Assembly: GCF_022581195.2 (NCBI RefSeq)
Contig: NC_061454.1
Coordinates: 6,014,001 to 6,078,000, forward strand
Reading direction: 5' to 3'
Source: Helicoverpa zea
Taxonomy: Eukaryota; Arthropoda; Insecta; Lepidoptera; Noctuidae
Length of the DNA stretch: 64,000 bases
Under the pieces are notes generated by a model that did not search any database, was not told the origin of the DNA, and worked only from the letters and a program-made list of their open reading frames with translations. Below, in pieces: positions 57,689 to 64,000 of this stretch; position 1 is the stretch's first letter; the number at the start of each line of letters is the position of its first letter. A program made the translations under genes and the position numbers.

Positions 57689-59588
57689 TTTATTCTTGTG
57701 TATTTACATTTATAAATTTTATCTACAACCCTGTTACATTAATTTAAACATTGTGCTGCTAACCCAAACCGATTTAGAAGACTTGAACTAGATTTTTGTA
57801 TCGCTTTTCTTAAAACTGAGTAACAGACACATTTTCTAGATGACCGTAGACTTACTATAATGCATTTGTGGTGTTATTGTGTTCAATTTACTGCAATAAC
57901 CACGTTAATTTACTGTATCAATTGTTCACCATCCGCTACGGTTGATTTTTAAGTCAGTGGGTAAATTGTATAGCGATTTATTTAACTGTTGTAGTCTATG
58001 TATTTATTGTTTTCTTATCCCTAATGTCAGTTTGAGTTAGCACCACATCCATAATTTATTTTAGTTACTGGCTGCATTGATTTTATGACACAATTGTTTT
58101 ACAGTAAACAATGTCAATATATATCTTTTGTCAAGACTAAAAAGATCACAGAAATACTGTATGGCCCGTATGTAACCGTAACATGACAATAAATAGATAA
58201 TACAATAGTGACATTTAACGCTTTAGCTTTTCTTTACTAATGTAAATTGTGTGAGATCTTCTTTTAGTGGCAAAACCAACGTATGAATGAAATAGGAGAA
58301 AAACTAAGTGTCAGATTTAAACATATGAACTAGATCTACCTATTCATGGACAAAGCAAATATTGTTGACTTATAGTTTAAAACCTCACTCACTAGATGGC
58401 GCTACAAGATTCATATTAAACAATGTATTCGTAAAACAGAACTAAAATATTTAAATTACATCTTAATATTTCTAATTGATTAAGTTAAAGGAAATACTAT
58501 GACATACTTTCAAAATCACAAACATTTATTTGCCATTAATGGCGACCTAGTTTACTTAACTCTAACATTTGAACTAGAAAGCATTGGAAATGTAATGCAT
58601 TAACTTATGAATAAATATTTACACTTTCCTAATTAAGTCTCTACGTAGACTGACAGAGACATACATTACATATACAATATACATCGGTTTAGGTCCATAA
58701 ACAAAAACTAAGGGTGAAAATGTAATTGTTACATTAATGATTATGATTTTTAAAATCCACTCATAACTTAGTTATATATACTGCAATCATTCTTCATAAA
58801 TGCAGACACAAAGTATTCCATGCTCGCGTTTACAATAACTTTTGTTTTGACAATCCATCTCATACAATGCAACTAAATTAGACGAACGAAAGGAGCAATT
58901 AGAACTGATCAATAATTTGGTAAAATGTAATAGTAAAATGCGCATATTTCTCAAGATTTAATTAAGGCTGACCGAAGCCAAACACTGCGGGATTGTGAAA
59001 AAGATTGCCTCTCAAACTATAAGCATGGCAAGAGTCTCATAATCCAGTGAAGAAAGGAGTAATTATTACAATAAAAATAGTGTCTTCAATGTTAACTATG
59101 TATATCTTATATCCATACCTATTTGTTGTTCCTAATTTTGGTTTGAATGGTAGGTTTGGTTTGTAACTAGGTAGCGAGCGTAGGTAGTGTATGACTCAAC
59201 TTCGGAATGATTTTTTGCCGAAATTCGTATCCCGTGAAATGTACTCGATTTTAAATTAATCCTTTGCTTATCTAGGAAAAAAATTCAGACTACTTGGCTC
59301 CAGCCAGTCGCGGGCTTAACACAATTAAACAATCAAATAGGTTACATATTAAATACAAATTCACTCCACACTACTCAAATACGGACGGTTTCCTATCGAC
59401 TCTGCAAACACGACGGCGCTCTTGGCCTCAATAACTAACAATACATATCTACACTTAACTTACAGTGTTAAATATAATATGAAAAAATACTTTATTTAAG
59501 TAGTTTCATGATTTGGGCGACCTGTTCTCCTCGCATTTGCGATATTTACCTATTAACTTATTTAAACCGACGGTGTAGGATTGGGCCA
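57689..59588 (-). other. Probable long 3' UTR of the PKA-like kinase gene
   Basis: Downstream of the stop codon at 59589-59591 there are several minus-strand AATAAA hexamers: 59491-59496 (about 95 bases away), 58525-58530 and 57689-57694. The interval holds no gene and few recognisable repeats, consistent with a 3' UTR of variable length. Which signal is used cannot be told from sequence. Confidence 0.4.
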
Positions 59589-62500
59589 TCAAAAGTTGGC
59601 GAAGAGCTTGAGTTCGTCGGAGTCTAGTGAGCGGACTGACTTCCAGTCTGTCTCGGGGTACTCGTCAAAGTTGGAGGTGTCACCTTCGTACGACACTGCC
59701 GGCATTATAGGTGGCTGTGGACAACATAAACAAGGGTCAACCATCTGATTCAACATAAATGTTTAGTTAAATTAGCAGCTTAATTTATTTACTGTTCTGT
59801 ATAATGTCTTAAATCGGATCATAAATAAGCATTTAAGTAGTATCAACGTAAAGTATTGTAATAAGGTAACGTAAACTCCGTGAATCTCTGTCGGCCTCGC
59901 AACCTAATTTAAATCTGTTCTTAAATTGTGCTTCGATAGCATTGCGCAAAAGTATATTGAACCCGAAAATCTTTTATATTGTTCTACATAAAACAAAGAT
60001 TCCGTCATTGTTTTTTTGTAGCAATATCTTCGACTAAATAATGTGTAATTGAAAATCTCCGTTTCCCATTTTCCAGTTGGTATCTGATGATAATAATGCG
60101 TAGGTATCTGGGAACATAAACAGAATTATCTAATAGCTAATGTATACCTGAAGTTTCTTCATGAAGACGTCAGCCCAGTCTATGTGCTTGAACCATCTGT
60201 GCCGTTTGACGTCTTCGGTACCGCACTGTAAGTGAAACAAACATTGCATTAACAAAAGTAAACATACAAAGAAAACGAGTACAAAGATCGAACAACTCGT
60301 GCGGCTCAATTACTGAAATGTATGCTATGAGTATCGGTGAAATATCAATCAATCATATCTGCGGTACTGGCTACGACCATAATGCGCATTTGGTGGCTGG
60401 CTGGAATTAGAGCAACTTTGTTATTATTGGCGTTCGCGACGTTCTTCAACCGTTAGACATCGTAAATTCTCAGATTTAGAGTTAGCGAGCATATCGGAGC
60501 TTAATTTATTATTGTACGGTGATGCCAAGCAGGCCACTCGCTTTAATATCTTCGTAGTCCAACGGGAATTGTCCCATAACTCCTTATAACCTACGGCTAT
60601 ATCGTTGTATTACTCCAATTTAATAAGTTATATTGTTGGAAAGGTCGCCCCCTACATTACCCACTCTCCGCGACTTTCATATTAAACAGCTTTCGTAATA
60701 AGTATCATTACTGTTTCTAGAGGTTATTTAAGCTATTATTTGTAGTGTAGGCGGACAACGATATTTTAAATAAAGTTTTGTTAAGCAATGATCATGTCTT
60801 TGAATTTATGTTCTTAGCTAGACCAGAACCGGACTTAAACCTTTAACCGGACAGTAAATCCAGTCAATCTATGCTGAAAACCATTCATTACATAATCTTT
60901 TCTTTTCAAAACAACTGATAGAAAAACAGTGTTAATTAATAGCTATCAAAAATCCTAGCATACATAATCCTAGCCAAAGTTTATCTAGGCCACAAAATCA
61001 GCGACCGATATTATAAGATGCAATCAGAAAACATATTCAGTAGAGCACCGGGGCTAACAAGGCGCCCAGTTTTCTAGCACATCGCGAGTATATCGGTGAT
61101 GTGTCGTATTTGCGTCGCGACATAAGTCAGCGACGGCCAGCGGCTTTTGAAGTCACCGGCGGACACCTGACTGATGACTTTCTAAACATCTCGGCGACAT
61201 CGCGGCAAAAAGCTCGGTGAAAACAACCAACCACTAACTGCAAACGTTTAAAAATACATTCGCAGCGTGATAGCGCGACACTTTATTGGGAACGCCGCAT
61301 CCCGACTTCTCGCTATAACCGTGACCATATAGGCTCGGCTGAGGAAGGGATATTTATAACATAGAGCACTGTGAGCACCATAAACAATATGACTTCGACT
61401 TTCCAACAGTGCGGACAAAAGTACGTGGACAGAAGCAGTATGTTATTATTGGTTTATGTTTTAGACACAACCCTCTAACATCATAATTTTGAGTGACGAA
61501 GATGATTTTTTAATGTTAATACTTTGTACTTAAAAGTTATACAATCACAACAGCGAATTTCTCTGTACATCGTTGCATCGTCAAACAAAAATGTTTTCTC
61601 AAATCAAAAATGCATTTAAAAATTTATGTGTTACTGTAGATTAGTAGAAAAAATCGGAAATAGCTGGAGCAAGGCCAACTTCAAAAGTTAAATAAATTCA
61701 CTTTTTGGATATCATCCACTTCAGTTGAAGTGCATAGCCGAAAGAAATGTGGAGCAACATCCACTACGACATTTACATTTATCATTGTCATGGGTTGTTT
61801 TGAGGTTATTATCTTCTAGTACGAGTTAAAACAAATGAATGTGCCACGCTTTGATTATACTGTTCTCGCTAATATTGTGTTTGACATGTGGTTTTTCAGT
61901 AAACATACACGATGAGTCGTGTGTATAATCCCAAACTGTTGCCGAAACAGGTCAAGCGCAAGGCTGAAGTATTTTCAGTTTGCGTAAGCGTAAAGCACGG
62001 CCAGCCAGTCTGTCTTTGCAACAAAATCTACGCTTTATGATCAGTTATTGTTTCTTTTATGGTGGTACAACATCAACGGCTCTAATTTAAATCTTCATAT
62101 TTGCAACATAAGTACGTCGTTTTAGTTAAAATTATCAGGAAATTAGTAAGACAACATTTTGTCACAAGGGATAAAGCGTCAATCACTAATGGAATTAAAC
62201 TCACTTTACATAAAGTACAATGATGTATTATAATGCAAAAATATTTGTTGAAACAGCCGGAGATTTGCACGAGTAACGTGAATCGTAAATCCGGGACTGA
62301 TTAAAAACGAAAAAGAAATGGCGAAGGTATTTCAATTTGGCAAGGAAACAAAACACTGTATGTAAGTAGGCAATTAATTTGAGTAGGTAACGTAACCCCA
62401 CGTGCACTCACACGTGAACCGAAGTTGTAGCACATAATATTTTAGCAATAAAAACTGTTTTCAATGGAAAGTCGAAATAGAACGAGCAGAATTTAGCTCC

Positions 62501-63083
62501 GAAGAAAATATTTTTACAGAACACTTATTGAAGAATTTTGAATTAATTTGCAACTAAACTAACACATTCGCGCTTCGTTTGCACATTGGCCTCTAATTTA
62601 GATGGATAATCAGGATATTCACTTTTACCGTCATTCACCAATCCCCGACGAGCATTCCAATACCAACTAATATTAGACATATAAAAGGTCTGTAGGTAAA
62701 TATATATAATACTAGCTTCCGCCAGCGGCTTCGCCCGCGTGGTGTGGAGATAAAAAGTAGCCTATGTGTTAATCCAGGGTATCACCTGTCTACATACCAA
62801 ATTTCAATCAAATCGGTTCAGCCGTTTTTGCGTGATTGAATAACAAACATACATCCATACATTCTCACAAACTTTCACATTTATAATATAAGTAGGATTA
62901 CCTTCATATTGCCCAGCCTCTTGGTCCTGTCCTGCACGAGCAGTTTCTTGATGATATCCTTAGCCACTGGGTCCAGGTGCCGCGGCCATTCCACGCGACC
63001 ATTCAGGATCTTCTCGTAAATGCCGAACGGGTTGTCGTCGTAAAACGGCGGGTAACCCACTAACATCTCGTAAATGAGCACGC
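59589..63083 (-). CDS. Pka-C3: cAMP-dependent protein kinase catalytic subunit, PRKX/Pka-C3 type (C-terminal part only)
   Basis: This is a serine/threonine kinase of the AGC group. Three exons lie in the window: 63083-62902, 60225-60148 and 59714-59589; the N-terminal exons are beyond base 64000, and the first one here starts in phase. The 127 residues cover the C-lobe and the AGC tail. VLIYEMLVGYPPFYDDNPFG is the F-to-G helix region; KDIIKKLLVQDRTKRLGNMK has the conserved arginine and RLG motif; HRWFKHIDW follows. The C-terminal tail has GDTSNFDEYPETDWKS and ends LFANF, giving the hydrophobic F-x-x-F motif. FDDNPFGIY-type and YPExDW residues point to the PRKX/Pka-C3 branch rather than the Pka-C1 branch. 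The donor after the first exon is GTAAT, and a dispersed repeat begins just inside the intron. Confidence 0.88.
61050..61420. other. CpG-rich segment inside the kinase intron
   Basis: This stretch is unusually rich in CG and in GCGAC-type words (TCGCGAG, GTCGCGACA, CAGCGACGG, CGGCGACATCGCGG, GCGCGACAC), while the flanking intron is AT-rich. A TATTTATAA motif follows at about 61350. It could be an intronic promoter or enhancer, or an old GC-rich transposon. There is no coding frame of note. Confidence 0.35.
62711..62898 (+). repeat. Dispersed lepidopteran repeat (SINE/RTE-tail-like) abutting a kinase splice donor
   Basis: It begins CTAGCTTCCGCCAGCGGCTT, contains CCAAATTTCAATCAAATCGG and ends ATAATATAAGTAGGAT. 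It is related to the copy at 14995-15250. Its right end lies directly at the intron +3 position of the kinase exon ending at 62902, so most of the donor's intronic flank is repeat sequence. Confidence 0.8.
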
Positions 63084-64000
63084 CTGAAAATAAAACACAT
63101 AAAAATTATTTATATACTTCTAATCAATAAACTGTAGATATACGTCTACTAAATAAAGTTACGACTGGTAATGACACGGATACAATTATAAAGACGAATT
63201 CCAACTAGACATAAATACTCCTCAGATTAATAATTGTGCCGTGATAGTCGTTAAATCAATTCCCACGGGACTATTAATGTCAAGGTTTTTAATTAATGTT
63301 TCATTTAATTAAATAGTAAAGGAATACATTATGCGCATTGGAAATGTGTGCCAACGTTGTAAGGTAGCAATTTTATACTATTCAATAATTACCATGTGGC
63401 TAAGAAAATTGCAATTGGCTTAATGGATAGCACCCAATGTTTAAATGTAATAAGTGTTGCAGAGAACACAAAGCGACGCCACTAACAAATGGCTTCAGTA
63501 ATTAGCGCTCAAAATATTGCTACTTACATTAAAATAGAATACAATACAAAGAGCTGAACTACAATTCAGTTTTGCATGTTATGTTTAGACTACAGTAACT
63601 TGATATTGGAAAATTGTTAGAGCACTCGCAAAGTGGCAAGTATATTTAGTATTATTGTTATAATGTAATAGCGTATGATGCCAAGCACGGCACGACGAGA
63701 TACAAGCAACGTGTACCATTATAAATAATGTAGAATATAAATTGGCACGCAGTCCCCATACACAAATGAAAGAGACTTCACTAAATCAACGAAACACTAA
63801 ATAATGACAATGTAAACAATCTGGTGTTACGGCGCCGCAGAAGCAGCGCTTATAAAATAAATAAACAAACCATAATAATATGTCGAGAGACACATCATAA
63901 GAACAAATATAAAATACAAACAATCGCGAACGTACTGAAACTTTCATGCGTATAAAATATTTGACAAATGATTATAGCCATCAGTGTCAATTAGCAACGA
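63084..64000. other. Intron of the kinase gene running off the window
   Basis: The kinase exon at 63083 starts in the middle of the catalytic domain, so this stretch is intron. I found no further kinase exon (no DFG or APE-type segment) in it. Confidence 0.6.

Noticed and set aside
1..64000. CRISPR arrays, tRNA or rRNA genes, or a bacterial-type operon system
   Set aside because: The genes have spliceosomal introns and eukaryotic repeats. No spaced direct-repeat array or tRNA cloverleaf was recognised by eye, although a tRNA scan was not possible.

Overview
The window looks like nuclear DNA from a lepidopteran insect, probably a moth. It is AT-rich, its genes are split by short phase-consistent GT-AG introns, and it is scattered with dispersed repeats typical of moth genomes. 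I identify seven protein-coding genes, all on the minus strand. They were read by joining exons by hand across splice sites, and in the six complete genes the summed coding length is an exact multiple of three.

Layout: 1-7586 holds no gene I can support. 7587-27632 is a seven-exon gene for a 749-residue Dbl-family Rho guanine-nucleotide exchange factor (DH-PH), with a GC-rich promoter region just upstream at about 27640-27850. Its large introns carry SINE/MITE-type insertions, including two apparently identical 227-bp palindromic elements. 28876-56079 is a head-to-tail array of five intact CRAL-TRIO (Sec14-like, alpha-tocopherol-transfer-protein-like) genes, called A to E here (310, 305, 308, 308 and 308 aa). 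They share exon boundaries, except that gene A has a rearranged middle intron pattern. 59589-63083 is the 3' part of a cAMP-dependent protein kinase catalytic-subunit-like gene of the PRKX/Pka-C3 type. Its upstream exons lie beyond base 64000.

The CRAL-TRIO proteins should be cytosolic carriers of small hydrophobic ligands such as retinoids, tocopherol, carotenoids or phosphoinositides. Their tandem arrangement indicates local gene duplication. D and E are the youngest-looking pair: they share upstream sequence and have a block in exon 2 that is much more similar than the rest. The RhoGEF and the kinase are signalling genes that flank the array; nothing in the sequence says they act with it.

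Mobile DNA accounts for much of the non-coding structure. It includes a 2.07-kb P-superfamily-like element with 8-bp target duplication and a THAP-like remnant inside an intron of C, itself containing a truncated Ty3/gypsy LTR fragment and a SINE-like copy. There is also a 1.37-kb element with inverted subterminal repeat arrays between D and E, a 660-bp foldback element in D, a SINE with a 17-bp target duplication, and a repeat that abuts a splice donor of the kinase gene. I found no tRNA, rRNA, CRISPR array or obviously new biological system.
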